Shown in pieces: positions 1-8,564 of a stretch of DNA of 64,000 nt (position 1 is its first letter; the number at the start of each line of letters is the position of its first letter). The notes under the pieces were generated by a model. It worked only from the letters and a program-made list of their open reading frames with translations. It made no database searches and was not told where the DNA came from. The position numbers and the translations under genes are program-made. The DNA is from Marisediminitalea lipolytica (GTDB lineage Bacteria > Pseudomonadota > Gammaproteobacteria > Enterobacterales > Alteromonadaceae), in contig NZ_MJIC01000001.1 in the NCBI RefSeq assembly GCF_001758465.1, positions 106,101-170,100 of the forward strand. Reading direction: 5' to 3'.

Positions 1-767
1 CCCTGTAACACTCTGAAAGTCTCTGCCAGGGGCAGTTGTTCCAGTGCACTAAAATCACCTTGTGTGGTGGCAACCGGTAATGCACTGAGCCATTGTTGTG
101 CTGCGTCAGCGTGTTCACAACTGTCGATAGCATTTTGGTAAACCACCAGCGAAGTCAGCTCTGGTGTATAGCCTGCTGGTTCATCAAACAGGCATTGCAT
201 GCTGTTTTCGAGTTCTGTCAGCGTTTCGCACATTACGCCAACAGTATCAAAACCGGGTGCGAGTGCGACCAGACCATCGGCGCTGATGCGGCCATGGGTG
301 GGGCGCATCCCGAAGAGGCCGTTATAGCTGGCCGGTACCCGGATAGAACCGCCCGTATCAGTACCTAAACCAATATCAGCCAGCCCCGCCGATACGGCAA
401 CGGCCGAACCACTGGATGAACCGCCGGGTAAACGCTCAGGCGTAACCGGGTTAATCGGTGTTCCGTAGTGTATGTTTTGCCCGTTTAAGCTGTAAGCGAG
501 TTCGTCAGTAATGGTTTTACCCGCTAACTTCGCGCCGGCATTGATAAGTTTAGTGACGGCGCTGGCCGTTTCACTCGTCTGTGCATGAGATGCCAGCCAG
601 TCCGGATTACCAGCCGTTGTCGGCGTGCCTGAGATGTGAAACAAATCTTTGACAGCTAAACGGGCGCCACTCAGCGGCTGAGGCTGAGTAGAAGCAGTAT
701 TTTCTGCGCGCGACGTTTTAGTCGCTGGTTGCCACACAAAAGGCGAACTAACGGAGTGATGATTCAT
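1..767 (-). CDS. Amidase signature family hydrolase, C-terminal part outside window
   Basis: Reading the minus strand from the ATG at 767 gives about 255 residues with no stop before the window edge, so the 3' end is missing. It shows the amidase-signature triad: a Lys in AVKDLF, the cis-Ser in GGSSSGSA, and the nucleophilic Ser in DTGGSIRVPA. Enzymes of this family hydrolyse carboxamides in the cytoplasm; the substrate cannot be told from the sequence. A palindrome at 798-813, 31 bases upstream of the start, matches one in front of the ABC transporter at 2596, which suggests control by the RpiR-type regulator at 2710-3531. No clear Shine-Dalgarno sequence is visible. Confidence 0.88.
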   Translation of the reverse strand, partial: MNHHSVSSPFVWQPATKTSRAENTASTQPQPLSGARLAVKDLFHISGTPTTAGNPDWLASHAQTSETASAVTKLINAGAKLAGKTITDELAYSLNGQNIHYGTPINPVTPERLPGGSSSGSAVAVSAGLADIGLGTDTGGSIRVPASYNGLFGMRPTHGRISADGLVALAPGFDTVGVMCETLTELENSMQCLFDEPAGYTPELTSLVVYQNAIDSCEHADAAQQWLSALPVATTQGDFSALEQLPLAETFRVLQ

Positions 768-797
768 GGTAAAAAGTGTTGCAAGGTGATATGTACA

Positions 798-813
798 TGA
801 AACAATCGTTTCA
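798..813. promoter_or_regulatory. Putative RpiR-type operator in front of the amidase gene
   Basis: The 16-base perfect palindrome TGAAACAATCGTTTCA lies 31 bases upstream of the amidase start. A close copy occurs at 2666-2681, and the similarity continues into AAGA on the right side. TGAAA-spacer-TTTCA palindromes are typical of MurR/RpiR regulators. Binding by the regulator at 2710-3531 is inferred. Confidence 0.5.
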
Positions 814-903
814 AGAATATGTCAAGTGAAACGTTTGTTAAATTTGGGTAAATTTAATTAACGTTTTGCAACCAGGAAAAACGGTCAGGCGCCGGGCTGA
901 GAC

Positions 904-1671
904 CTAACCGGCGCGCTTGTTAATGGCAGCAAACTGCGCAGATAGCCAGAATAATGCCGTGGCCAGCGCCGGTGCTATGACTAAAGCCTGTTGGCGCAAT
1001 TCATCGTTGCCTGCCAGTGTGGCCATCATCATATAGCTCCACGGGTAATACACCCAAAACTCGGAGCTGCCGATTTGTACGATACCCATGGTAGCAACCA
1101 CCGCTACTGATAGGGGAATGATAATATTGCCGAAGCGCCAGCTGATAGCGTGCTGGATCACCAGTACCGGAAGGCTTGCAAGCCACAGCGATGGCACTGA
1201 AAAGAGCAGTATGGCACCGGCTGTGGGGTCAAAGGGGGCACCAAAGAGTGTTAAGGCACCAGCCCCGAGCAGCCCGTAAAACCACAGCATAAGACTGGCC
1301 AGCAATGTAAGTAGGGCAGACAAAACACACTTTGCGCTGTACAGTCCGGTCAGACTCACCGGTAACGAAAGCATTAATCGCCAGCCCTCGTTTTTATGCT
1401 CGTTACCGTTTATGGCACTGCTGATGAGCGCAATAAACAGTGGCAGCATAAAATAACTCCATAATGCTGCGACGCCCATCCACCATTTTTGCCAGTTTTC
1501 TGCGGTAAACAGACTCACATCCTGAGATTTAAGTGCTAACCCAAGCAAAAATAAAATGACCAGTAATGGCAAGACAAACACCATTAGTACAACCGACGTG
1601 CGTTTGAGTTTCAGGGTTTCTACGTAAAACAACGTAATAAGTTGCTGCGGCATGCTAGTGGGTGTGTTCAT
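904..1671 (-). CDS. ABC-2 type transporter permease
   Basis: This 255-residue protein has about six hydrophobic segments, starting with one at residues 27-48. The layout fits ABC-2 permeases of the lantibiotic-immunity/bacitracin-export kind: cytoplasmic N-terminus, first helix, a long loop with a charged NEHKNEGWR stretch, then paired helices. It overlaps the 3' end of the ATPase gene by 17 bases, so the two are translationally coupled and very likely form one transporter. Substrate and direction (probably export) are unknown. It follows the regulator and ATPase in an apparent three-gene operon. Confidence 0.82.
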   Translation of the reverse strand: MNTPTSMPQQLITLFYVETLKLKRTSVVLMVFVLPLLVILFLLGLALKSQDVSLFTAENWQKWWMGVAALWSYFMLPLFIALISSAINGNEHKNEGWRLMLSLPVSLTGLYSAKCVLSALLTLLASLMLWFYGLLGAGALTLFGAPFDPTAGAILLFSVPSLWLASLPVLVIQHAISWRFGNIIIPLSVAVVATMGIVQIGSSEFWVYYPWSYMMMATLAGNDELRQQALVIAPALATALFWLSAQFAAINKRAG

Positions 1672-2596
1672 CGGTAAACCATTGCTCTAAAGACTGTTTC
1701 TTGTGGTAAGACTGGTAAATTTCAACGTCATGTTTAATTAATAAACGATGTATAGCAGCCTGTTGTTCCCGGGTGATGGTATCGATTTCAACCAAGCCGT
1801 TATCCAGCAGACGAGCGTTGAAACCTTGCCCGGTTAAACAGGCGAGGGCCTGCTGAGGCTTCGCCACTTCTATTACCTGACACTGTTGCTGGCTGGCCTT
1901 CCACTGGGTGATATCGGACTCAAACTGAATGCTGCCGGCTTTTAACACGGCAAATCGGGTGGCCATTTTCTCTACTTCATCCAGGTTATGGGTCGAAAAG
2001 AATACCGTGGTACCGGTGGTCGCAGGCAGTTCCGCCAGCAGTTTTCGGATATCGCGGATGCCGCTGGGATCCAAGCCGTTGGTGGGTTCATCGAGGATCA
2101 GCAGTTTGGGATTACCCAGCAAAGCATGGGCGATGGCCAGGCGCTGTTTCATGCCCAGAGAAAACGTGGCGACTACCCGGTCTGCGCTGGATTGTAATGA
2201 TACAACGGATAACACCCGGGCGATTTCAGAACGGGATAAGCCTTTAATACGGCAGCCAATGGACAAAAATTCGGCGGCCGTAAGATTTGGGTAGAGACTT
2301 GGCGCATCGATGAGTCCGCCAATTAATGACAGCGCCGCACAGTTAACGCTAACCCCATGAGTACGACGTAGTAAACGCCGATGACGGCTAAACAGTGGTT
2401 CACCACAAATAACAACCTCGCCATTATCCGGTGAGGCCAGGCCGGTGAGGATACGAATGGTGGTGGATTTTCCCTCGCCATTATTGCCCAGAAAGGCAAA
2501 TACACTGCCGTAGGGCACGGCCAGGTTCAGCTCATCGAGTACCGTTTTATCGATAAATGATTTACTGATATTACTGAGCATTAGCGCGTCAGGCAT
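1655..2596 (-). CDS. ABC transporter ATP-binding protein
   Basis: The ATPase has 313 residues from the chosen start. Walker A GNNGEGKST is at 37-45, a signature loop SLGMKQR lies near 145, and Walker B continues into LLILDEPTNGLDP. A C-terminal extension of about 80 residues is typical of drug- or peptide-export ATPases. The reading frame is open back to 2665, but the ATG at 2596 has a good Shine-Dalgarno (GAGGACGAGG) and starts where homology to ABC domains begins, so it is preferred. It pairs with the permease at 904-1671. A putative RpiR operator lies 70 bases upstream. Confidence 0.88.
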   Translation of the reverse strand: MPDALMLSNISKSFIDKTVLDELNLAVPYGSVFAFLGNNGEGKSTTIRILTGLASPDNGEVVICGEPLFSRHRRLLRRTHGVSVNCAALSLIGGLIDAPSLYPNLTAAEFLSIGCRIKGLSRSEIARVLSVVSLQSSADRVVATFSLGMKQRLAIAHALLGNPKLLILDEPTNGLDPSGIRDIRKLLAELPATTGTTVFFSTHNLDEVEKMATRFAVLKAGSIQFESDITQWKASQQQCQVIEVAKPQQALACLTGQGFNARLLDNGLVEIDTITREQQAAIHRLLIKHDVEIYQSYHKKQSLEQWFTDEHTH

Positions 2597-2665
2597 GCTG
2601 TCCTCGTCCTCTGAGAGTATCCTTATGAATTGTGCGTATTTTATCGGGAAATGCTCGTTCGCCAA

Positions 2666-2681
2666 CGAAATGATTGTTTCA
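2666..2681. promoter_or_regulatory. Putative RpiR-type operator in front of the ABC transporter
   Basis: CGAAATGATTGTTTCA is an imperfect palindrome, followed by AAGA, in the gap between the regulator gene (stop at 2710) and the ATPase start at 2596. It matches the palindrome at 798-813 in most positions. It may mark an internal promoter allowing the regulator to control the exporter. Confidence 0.45.
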
Positions 2682-2709
2682 AGATATTTAAGCTGGCGCA
2701 GTGATAGGG

Positions 2710-3531
2710 TTACTCGGGGTCCAACTCACCCATTTGCGCGTACATTTGCGTAATGGTGGAGACGCGGCTATCGCCTTCATCCCCGAGCAGGGTATAGGCC
2801 TGATTACACAGTACCGATACCAGGCTCATGGGCGCAGCATAACTGTCAAAAGCAAACTGGTTACCCAACTGACACACCAGTGTGTGGTCTACTTTATCCT
2901 GATAAACCTGGCCGGTGGGATCGGTAAGCAAAATAGTACGTTCCGGTGGCAGAGCGTCCATCATCCGGGCGAAAATACGCGGACGACGGCGAAAGCCAAA
3001 CACCACAATTATCTCATCCTCGGCGAGATCCATTAAGTCTTCACTCAGGCTCTGACCAGGTTGTGGCAATAAACGCACATTGGGGCGAATTTGTTTAAGT
3101 TGCTGGCGGCAGTGCAGGGCTACCGGGTAACTATTACGATAACCTATCAGCGTGATGCGCGGTGCTTTAGCCAGAATCGCGGCAATCTGATTAATTTCTT
3201 CAGCGGGAATAGATTCCAGCGTGCGTTGTAAATTACCTAATTCGGCGGCGATATAGTCGTGCTGAGTCAGCGTTTGTTTGACGGGGATGCCAGCATCCCG
3301 TTGTAATACGACATCCTGTTTAGCGTCCTGATGGGAGGCATAACCTAACTGACGAAACAGGCGACTTACCGTGGCCTTTGAGGTGTTGGTTTTGGCCGCA
3401 ATTTCGGCGGTGGAGTCGCTGATTATGGTCAGCGGAAACTGTTGCAGGTAATTAGCGATAGCCCGCGCAGAGGGCGACAAGTCGGTATACTTGTCACGAA
3501 TTCGCGCTAAAACACCATTATTATCAGCCAC
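2710..3531 (-). CDS. MurR/RpiR family transcriptional regulator
   Basis: The 273-residue protein has an N-terminal helix-turn-helix (about residues 1-80, with STAEIAAKTNTSKATVSRLF as the recognition region) and a C-terminal SIS domain (about 110-260; start TLIGYRNSYPVALHC). SIS domains in this family bind phosphosugars or related metabolites. It is followed by the ABC exporter genes, and two related TGAAA/TTTCA palindromes lie at 798 and 2666, in front of the amidase and the exporter. The effector is not evident. The target assignment is inference from site sharing. Confidence 0.88.
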   Translation of the reverse strand: MADNNGVLARIRDKYTDLSPSARAIANYLQQFPLTIISDSTAEIAAKTNTSKATVSRLFRQLGYASHQDAKQDVVLQRDAGIPVKQTLTQHDYIAAELGNLQRTLESIPAEEINQIAAILAKAPRITLIGYRNSYPVALHCRQQLKQIRPNVRLLPQPGQSLSEDLMDLAEDEIIVVFGFRRRPRIFARMMDALPPERTILLTDPTGQVYQDKVDHTLVCQLGNQFAFDSYAAPMSLVSVLCNQAYTLLGDEGDSRVSTITQMYAQMGELDPE

Positions 3532-3611
3532 TTCAAAGTCCAGCTATTACGTATATTTCATAATTAGTGTAGCCGACTAAGCACCAAAGGGGTATCTGTT
3601 TTTCCAGGCAC

Positions 3612-3640
3612 AAAAAAGAGCGCCAGTTGGCGCTCTTTAT
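3612..3640 (-). terminator. Rho-independent terminator of the first SulP gene
   Basis: A stem of AAAGAGCGCC and GGCGCTCTTT with an AGTT loop has an A-run on its low-coordinate side, which becomes a U-run in minus-strand RNA. It lies just past the stop codon at 3656 and separates the transporter from the regulator gene downstream. Confidence 0.8.
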
Positions 3641-3655
3641 ATTATCGATTAGATG

Positions 3656-5302
3656 TTAAGCATGGGACAGTGTGGAGCTGCCGTCATGCTTCTGTGACTT
3701 TTTTCCACTATCCTCGATAATCGACACCGCCGACTCCAGAGCTTCAAGTAAGGTGGGATAAGTGAGGATCTCCGCAGAGGAAGCATTGATATTGCCCAAC
3801 ACTTCTTTAATTTTATCGGAAGCGCCGCAAACCATCAGTTGTCGGCCGGAACTCTTGGCATCCGATGTTACTGTCTCTACGGCCATAGAAGCGGATACGT
3901 CCATGGTGGGCACCCTGGAGAAGTCCAGAATGAGTACCCGGGAACCAGGCTTAACCCACTCGCGCACGTGGTGACCTAAATCAGCCGCCGCACCAAAGCT
4001 TAACGGGCCGCCAAAACTAAAGATACTGACCTTGCCCTGGGCTTTTTCAAGCAGGGCGTTTTCTTTGGGATCGTTGAGCGTATCCGGAATTTTTTTCAGT
4101 TCTTCAATTTGCAACTGGGCAATCTGACGAACGTAAGCCAGTGCAGCTAATACCACACCAACGCCTACGGCTGTGATCAGGTCTACAAATACGGTTAAAC
4201 CCAGTACCAGCAGCATCAGCGCGAAGTCCCAGCGCGGACCGCTGTGAGCACGTTTCAGGTAGCTCCAGTCCACAATATCAAGGCCTACTTTTACCAGAAT
4301 ACCGGCAAGCACGGCATGCGGAATAGCACTGGCCAGTGGGCTCAGGCCAAGCACAACAGCCAGTAATACCAGCGCATGAACCATGCCTGATAACCGTTCT
4401 TTACCGCCGCTGCGAATGTTAACCACGGTACGCATAGTCGCGCCGGCACCGGCAATACCGCCAATCAGACCTGCTACCGTATTACCGATACCCTGACCAA
4501 TCAGTTCCTTGGAACTGTCGTGACGGGTACGGGTCATGTTGTCGGCAACCAGTGACGTTAACAGGCTGTCGATAGCGCCCAGAATGGCCAGAATAAACGC
4601 CGCCTCAAGTACTAATAACAGCGTAGAGCTTTCAAAAGTAGGCAGATGCAGGCTTGGCAGACCGGTTGGAATTTCGCCTAAAATGGGGACATTGGTAATG
4701 AACAGGCTGACAATGGTACCGATAATCAACGCAGCCAGGGCGCCCGGTACATATTTACCGAGGCTGGGTGGCCATTTATAGGCAATCACCAATGTTCCGA
4801 TACCCAGTGCCAGAGTAGCAAAGTTTATGTCGGCCAGCGCGGTAGGAATATACCCCAGAGCGCCCAGAGTTCCCCCTGGCGGTTCATGACCCAGTAAACG
4901 GCCAATCTGCAAAATAATAATAATGGCCCCGATCCCCGACATAAAGCCAGAAATAACCGGGTAGGGCACTAAACGAATGTAGTTACCTATGCCCAGAAAA
5001 CCAAATAAAATCTGGAATAAACCCGCCAGTAAAACGGCAGTAAAAATAAGCTCTACGTCGCCCGATAAACTGGCAAATAAACCGGCCAGTACCACCACCA
5101 TTGGCCCGGTCGGGCCGGAGATTTGTGATGGTGTACCACCGAACAGTGCCGCAAAAAAGCCCACCGCAATGGCGCCATACATACCTGCCATCGGACCAAC
5201 ACCAGACGCAACGCCCAGCGCCAGTGCCAGTGGCAGTGCAACTACGCCGGCGGTAATACCGCCGGTTATATCGCCACGAACATTAGCAAATAAGTTCTTC
5301 AT
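3656..5302 (-). CDS. SulP family anion transporter with STAS domain (copy 1)
   Basis: This 548-residue membrane protein has about 10-12 hydrophobic segments, beginning at MKNLFANVRGDITGG, and a C-terminal STAS domain at about 420-530. The frame stays open to 5443, inside the carbonic anhydrase gene, but the ATG at 5302 has AAGGAAA just upstream and matches the family start, so it is chosen. SulP proteins move sulfate, bicarbonate or dicarboxylates. Its place 25 bases after a beta-carbonic anhydrase gene points to bicarbonate, as for BicA-type systems; that is inference. A second such pair lies directly upstream. Confidence 0.9.
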   Translation of the reverse strand: MKNLFANVRGDITGGITAGVVALPLALALGVASGVGPMAGMYGAIAVGFFAALFGGTPSQISGPTGPMVVVLAGLFASLSGDVELIFTAVLLAGLFQILFGFLGIGNYIRLVPYPVISGFMSGIGAIIIILQIGRLLGHEPPGGTLGALGYIPTALADINFATLALGIGTLVIAYKWPPSLGKYVPGALAALIIGTIVSLFITNVPILGEIPTGLPSLHLPTFESSTLLLVLEAAFILAILGAIDSLLTSLVADNMTRTRHDSSKELIGQGIGNTVAGLIGGIAGAGATMRTVVNIRSGGKERLSGMVHALVLLAVVLGLSPLASAIPHAVLAGILVKVGLDIVDWSYLKRAHSGPRWDFALMLLVLGLTVFVDLITAVGVGVVLAALAYVRQIAQLQIEELKKIPDTLNDPKENALLEKAQGKVSIFSFGGPLSFGAAADLGHHVREWVKPGSRVLILDFSRVPTMDVSASMAVETVTSDAKSSGRQLMVCGASDKIKEVLGNINASSAEILTYPTLLEALESAVSIIEDSGKKSQKHDGSSTLSHA

Positions 5303-5327
5303 GACTTTTCCTTTACAGTTGTTAGGT

Positions 5328-5984
5328 TTACTTGTGTTTAGAAACCAGCTCGACGGCATATTTTTCGTCCATAGGGCCAAACTTACCGGTTTCTTCCTGA
5401 TAACAGGTGACTTCTGCAGTTTCGATGTTGTAAAACCAGCCATGCAGTTTTACCTGTCCGGTGGCTAGCTTTGCAGCGACCGCCGGATGAGTTTTGATGT
5501 GTTGTAACTGTTGTACCACATTTTCTTCGGTAACTAACTGTAAATGATCTTCTGCGTTCAGTTTATCACAACCGCATTTCTCTTTTACCACTTCAGTAGC
5601 AACCCGGCAGTGACCCAGCCATTCTTTAACATGGGGCAGGGAAGAGAGTGCTTCGGTATTGATTGCACCTTTCATGGCACCGCAATCAGAGTGACCACAG
5701 ATGATGATATGGGTTACGCCCAGTGCGGCAACCGCAAACTCGATAGAGGCAGTCATACCGCCAGTTTCGTTGCTGTGTGGCGGTACTACGTTGCCGGCAT
5801 TACGGCAGATAAACAAATCGCCCGGACCGGTTTGAGTAACCAGGTTAGGGTCGATGCGTGAGTCGGAACAGGTGATAAACAAGACTTCAGGGTTTTGGCC
5901 ATTGGCCAGTTTTTTGAATGCGGCTTTCTGACCAGGGAAAACTTCTCTTTGGAACTTAGCAACACCAGATATGACGTGATCCAT
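5328..5984 (-). CDS. Beta-class carbonic anhydrase (copy 1)
   Basis: The 218-residue enzyme interconverts CO2 and bicarbonate. Zinc ligands are visible as Cys39 and Asp41 in CSDSR and His98 and Cys101 in HSDCG. Length and motifs are those of soluble bacterial beta carbonic anhydrases with no signal peptide, so it acts in the cytoplasm. It is cotranscribed with the SulP transporter 25 bases downstream. The start has GAGGG upstream. It is very similar to the second copy at 7769-8428, so the pair of genes has been duplicated. A T-N11-A element shared with copy 2 begins 67 bases upstream of the start. Confidence 0.95.
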   Translation of the reverse strand: MDHVISGVAKFQREVFPGQKAAFKKLANGQNPEVLFITCSDSRIDPNLVTQTGPGDLFICRNAGNVVPPHSNETGGMTASIEFAVAALGVTHIIICGHSDCGAMKGAINTEALSSLPHVKEWLGHCRVATEVVKEKCGCDKLNAEDHLQLVTEENVVQQLQHIKTHPAVAAKLATGQVKLHGWFYNIETAEVTCYQEETGKFGPMDEKYAVELVSKHK

Positions 5985-6050
5985 AATGTGTAACCCTCAA
6001 TTGTTAGCTTGACATTAATAAATGTTAATTAATTGTTATATAATGGGCTC

Positions 6051-6093
6051 ATAGAAAAATAGTTGAGCTCGTGATAGTTAAAAGCTATAAGAG
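6051..6093. promoter_or_regulatory. Conserved element upstream of carbonic anhydrase copy 1 (putative LysR site)
   Basis: A 43-base stretch closely resembles 8496-8538. Both contain ATAG, seven bases, then CTAT, which is an inverted repeat with the T-N11-A form of LysR-type binding sites, and a preceding ATAGAAAAATAG. It starts 67 bases from the gene start, against 68 in the other copy. Binding by the LysR protein at 8565 is inferred. Confidence 0.55.
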
Positions 6094-6131
6094 AGAAAGG
6101 TTTTATTCAACAATTGTTGGACAGACATAAC

Positions 6132-6158
6132 AAAAAGGCAGCCAAATGGCTGCCTTTT
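6132..6158 (-). terminator. Rho-independent terminator of the second SulP gene
   Basis: The hairpin AAGGCAGCC-AAAT-GGCTGCCTT is flanked by an A-run at its low-coordinate side, giving a U-run in minus-strand RNA. It lies past the stop at 6221 and isolates the two carbonic anhydrase-SulP operons from each other. Confidence 0.8.
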
Positions 6159-6220
6159 ACGTTAACTGCACCGTGTTGTAAGCCAGACAGGTTGGGGTGT
6201 CCGGCTTATTAAGGTGAAGG

Positions 6221-7753
6221 TTAGAACTTAATGGTTTCAACCTGTATATTTTTTGAATGAGCCTGATCAATGTAGTCTTTAATCATCTCTTTCACATCAA
6301 AAGCGATGGACTTGGTATTTGAAAAATCCAACACGACTTTTGAGTTACCCGGAATCGAGTTAAGTTTTTTCAGAATACTGGGCTTGTTAAAGAACGAGAC
6401 ATCTTCAGCCAACACAATATGGTGGGTAGTCTCACCATGATCTTCATTGATAGTTTCTTTAAACTGATAAGCATTAAGGAAGCTGCTTTTCAGGGTAAAG
6501 AAGATGCTCACACCCAGGCCTGCAAATACACCAGTTAACAGGTCGGTAAAAATCATTACTGCGATGGTAGTTATAAACGGCAGGAATTGCTCCCAACCAT
6601 TCTTGTACATGATTTTAAACATAACTGGTTTGGTCAGCTTATAGCCAACCACAATCAGGATTGCTGCCAGTGAAGCCAGTGGTATCAGGTTAAGCATGGT
6701 CGAAATGGCCAGTACTGCCACTAACAGGAAGATACCGTGCATAATGGCTGACAGCTTGGTTTTACCGCCAAAGGCGATATTAGCCGAGCTACGCACAATA
6801 ACCTGAGTAATAGGTAAACCACCTACCAAACCAGAGATAATGTTACCGATACCCTGAGCTTTCAACTCGCGGTTAGTTGGCGTTACGTTCTTTTGTGGAT
6901 CCAGTTTATCCGTGGCTTCCACACACAAAAGGGTTTCAATACTGGCTACTGCTGCCATCACGATGGCAATGGTCAGTACGTCCATATTCAGCATTTGTGA
7001 AAATGCCGGGAACGAAAGCTCGTTGGTGAAATCGCTGAAGCTATTAATGACTGGCAGCGAAACCAGCATGCTTGGGTCCAGTGGCGTGCCCGCCTGACTC
7101 ATCATCACCGAAGCCAGAATACCCAGCAGTACCACAACAATAGGGCCCTGGATTAACTGGAAAATTTTATGACGAGGCACCAAAAACTTATCCCACACAA
7201 CCAGCAATGCCAGCGATACGCCTGAAATGATTATCGCCGCCGGCGACATCAGATTGAGCGCATGTTCGATGGCAGAAAACGTGTTTTCGCCGTTAGCATG
7301 GACAAAGGCTTCTTCACCCAAAAAGTCGGCGTGCCAGCCAAACAGGTAAGGGATCTGCTTAAGGATGATCAATAAACCAATCCCAGCCAGCATGCCCGTG
7401 ATCACCGAAGTTGGGATAAAATAGGCGATAAAGCCAGCCCGGGCATAACCCATAATCAGCTGAATTACACCGGATAGCACAACAGCAACCAGGAATAACT
7501 CCCAGCTGCCCAGTGTGGCGATGGCGTCAAACACAATAACGGCCAGACCCGCCGCCGGTCCGCTCACACCCAAGCGTGAACCACTAAATAAACCAACGAC
7601 GATACCGCCAACAATACCCGCAATTACCCCGGAGAATAAAGGCGCTCCTGAGGCGAGCGCGATACCGAGACAAAGGGGAAGTGCGACAAAAAATACGACG
7701 ATACTGGCGGGCAGATCGTTTTTAAATTCACTAAAAGATAAGTCTAACTTCAT
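6221..7753 (-). CDS. SulP family anion transporter with STAS domain (copy 2)
   Basis: This 510-residue membrane protein opens with a short amphipathic stretch (MKLDLSFSEFKNDLPAS), has about 11 hydrophobic segments, and ends in a shortened STAS domain from about residue 420. The start has GGGAG upstream. It lies 15 bases after the second carbonic anhydrase gene, the same order as copy 1, but the two transporters are clearly diverged, unlike the enzymes. That suggests different affinity or substrate while keeping the carbonic anhydrase link. Bicarbonate is the likely substrate by context; sulfate or another anion is possible. Confidence 0.9.
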   Translation of the reverse strand: MKLDLSFSEFKNDLPASIVVFFVALPLCLGIALASGAPLFSGVIAGIVGGIVVGLFSGSRLGVSGPAAGLAVIVFDAIATLGSWELFLVAVVLSGVIQLIMGYARAGFIAYFIPTSVITGMLAGIGLLIILKQIPYLFGWHADFLGEEAFVHANGENTFSAIEHALNLMSPAAIIISGVSLALLVVWDKFLVPRHKIFQLIQGPIVVVLLGILASVMMSQAGTPLDPSMLVSLPVINSFSDFTNELSFPAFSQMLNMDVLTIAIVMAAVASIETLLCVEATDKLDPQKNVTPTNRELKAQGIGNIISGLVGGLPITQVIVRSSANIAFGGKTKLSAIMHGIFLLVAVLAISTMLNLIPLASLAAILIVVGYKLTKPVMFKIMYKNGWEQFLPFITTIAVMIFTDLLTGVFAGLGVSIFFTLKSSFLNAYQFKETINEDHGETTHHIVLAEDVSFFNKPSILKKLNSIPGNSKVVLDFSNTKSIAFDVKEMIKDYIDQAHSKNIQVETIKF

Positions 7754-7768
7754 GCCAAACGCTCCCTG

Positions 7769-8428
7769 TTATTTGTTTGCAACAAGCGCTTCCTCTGTTG
7801 CAAAAGAAGAGTCCATCGGAACAAATTCACCGGTCTTTTCGTCGTAGCTCAGTACTTCGGCGGTTTCGATGTTATAGAACCAACCGTGTAACTGAACCTG
7901 ACCGGTCGCAATTTTAGCTGCCACAGCAGGGTGAGTACGCAGGTGCTGCAATTGTTGCACTACGTTTTCTTCGGTAACTAATTGCAGGTGGTCATCTTTA
8001 TTCAGAGAATCGCAACCACATTTTTCTTTTACCACTTCGGTTGCCACACGACAGTGACCGAGCCATTCTTTTACGTGCGGCAGAGCGGTTAACCCTTCAG
8101 GCGCCAACGCCCCTTTCATCGCGCCACAATCCGAGTGGCCACAAACTACGATGTGAGTAACGCCCAGTGCCGCTACGGCGAATTCGATAGATGCTGTCAT
8201 ACCGCCGGTTTGATTGCTGTGAGGAGGAACAACATTACCCGCGTTACGGCAGATAAACAGATCGCCCGGCTCTGTTTGGGTAACCAGGTTAGGGTCAATA
8301 CGGGAATCCGAACAAGTAATAAACAGTACTTCAGGATTTTGACCATTGGCGAGTTTTTTGAAGGCCGCTTTCTTTTCCGGGAAAACTTCTTTTTGGAATT
8401 TCGCGACGCCAGAGATTACGTGGTCCAT
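7769..8428 (-). CDS. Beta-class carbonic anhydrase (copy 2)
   Basis: The 219-residue paralogue of the enzyme at 5328-5984 has the same zinc-binding CSDSR and HSDCG motifs and nearly identical sequence through most of its length; they differ mainly in the C-terminal 25 residues. The start has AGGAG at good spacing. It heads the operon with SulP copy 2 and is divergent from the LysR-type regulator gene at 8565. The 136-base gap holds the conserved element at 8496-8538, so the regulator probably acts on this promoter. Confidence 0.95.
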   Translation of the reverse strand: MDHVISGVAKFQKEVFPEKKAAFKKLANGQNPEVLFITCSDSRIDPNLVTQTEPGDLFICRNAGNVVPPHSNQTGGMTASIEFAVAALGVTHIVVCGHSDCGAMKGALAPEGLTALPHVKEWLGHCRVATEVVKEKCGCDSLNKDDHLQLVTEENVVQQLQHLRTHPAVAAKIATGQVQLHGWFYNIETAEVLSYDEKTGEFVPMDSSFATEEALVANK

Positions 8429-8495
8429 TTAGTCACTCCTAAATATAAAAATAGAATATTGTATAAGGTACCAATCCAATTTAACTGATAGGTTA

Positions 8496-8538
8496 ATAGA
8501 AAAATAGTTTACTTCGTGATAGCTTTTAACTATAAAAG
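8496..8538. promoter_or_regulatory. Conserved element upstream of carbonic anhydrase copy 2 (putative LysR site)
   Basis: This is the partner of the element at 6051-6093. It keeps ATAGAAAAATAGTT, TCGTGATAG and the ATAG-N7-CTAT inverted repeat. It lies between the divergent carbonic anhydrase and LysR genes, a classic LysR autoregulatory position. Confidence 0.6.
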
Positions 8539-8564
8539 TGTGAAGATATGTTGGACTTAAGTTT

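Noticed and set aside
93..368. A plus-strand frame of 91 codons at the window start
   Set aside because: It is opposite to the amidase-signature motifs on the minus strand and is a shadow of that gene.
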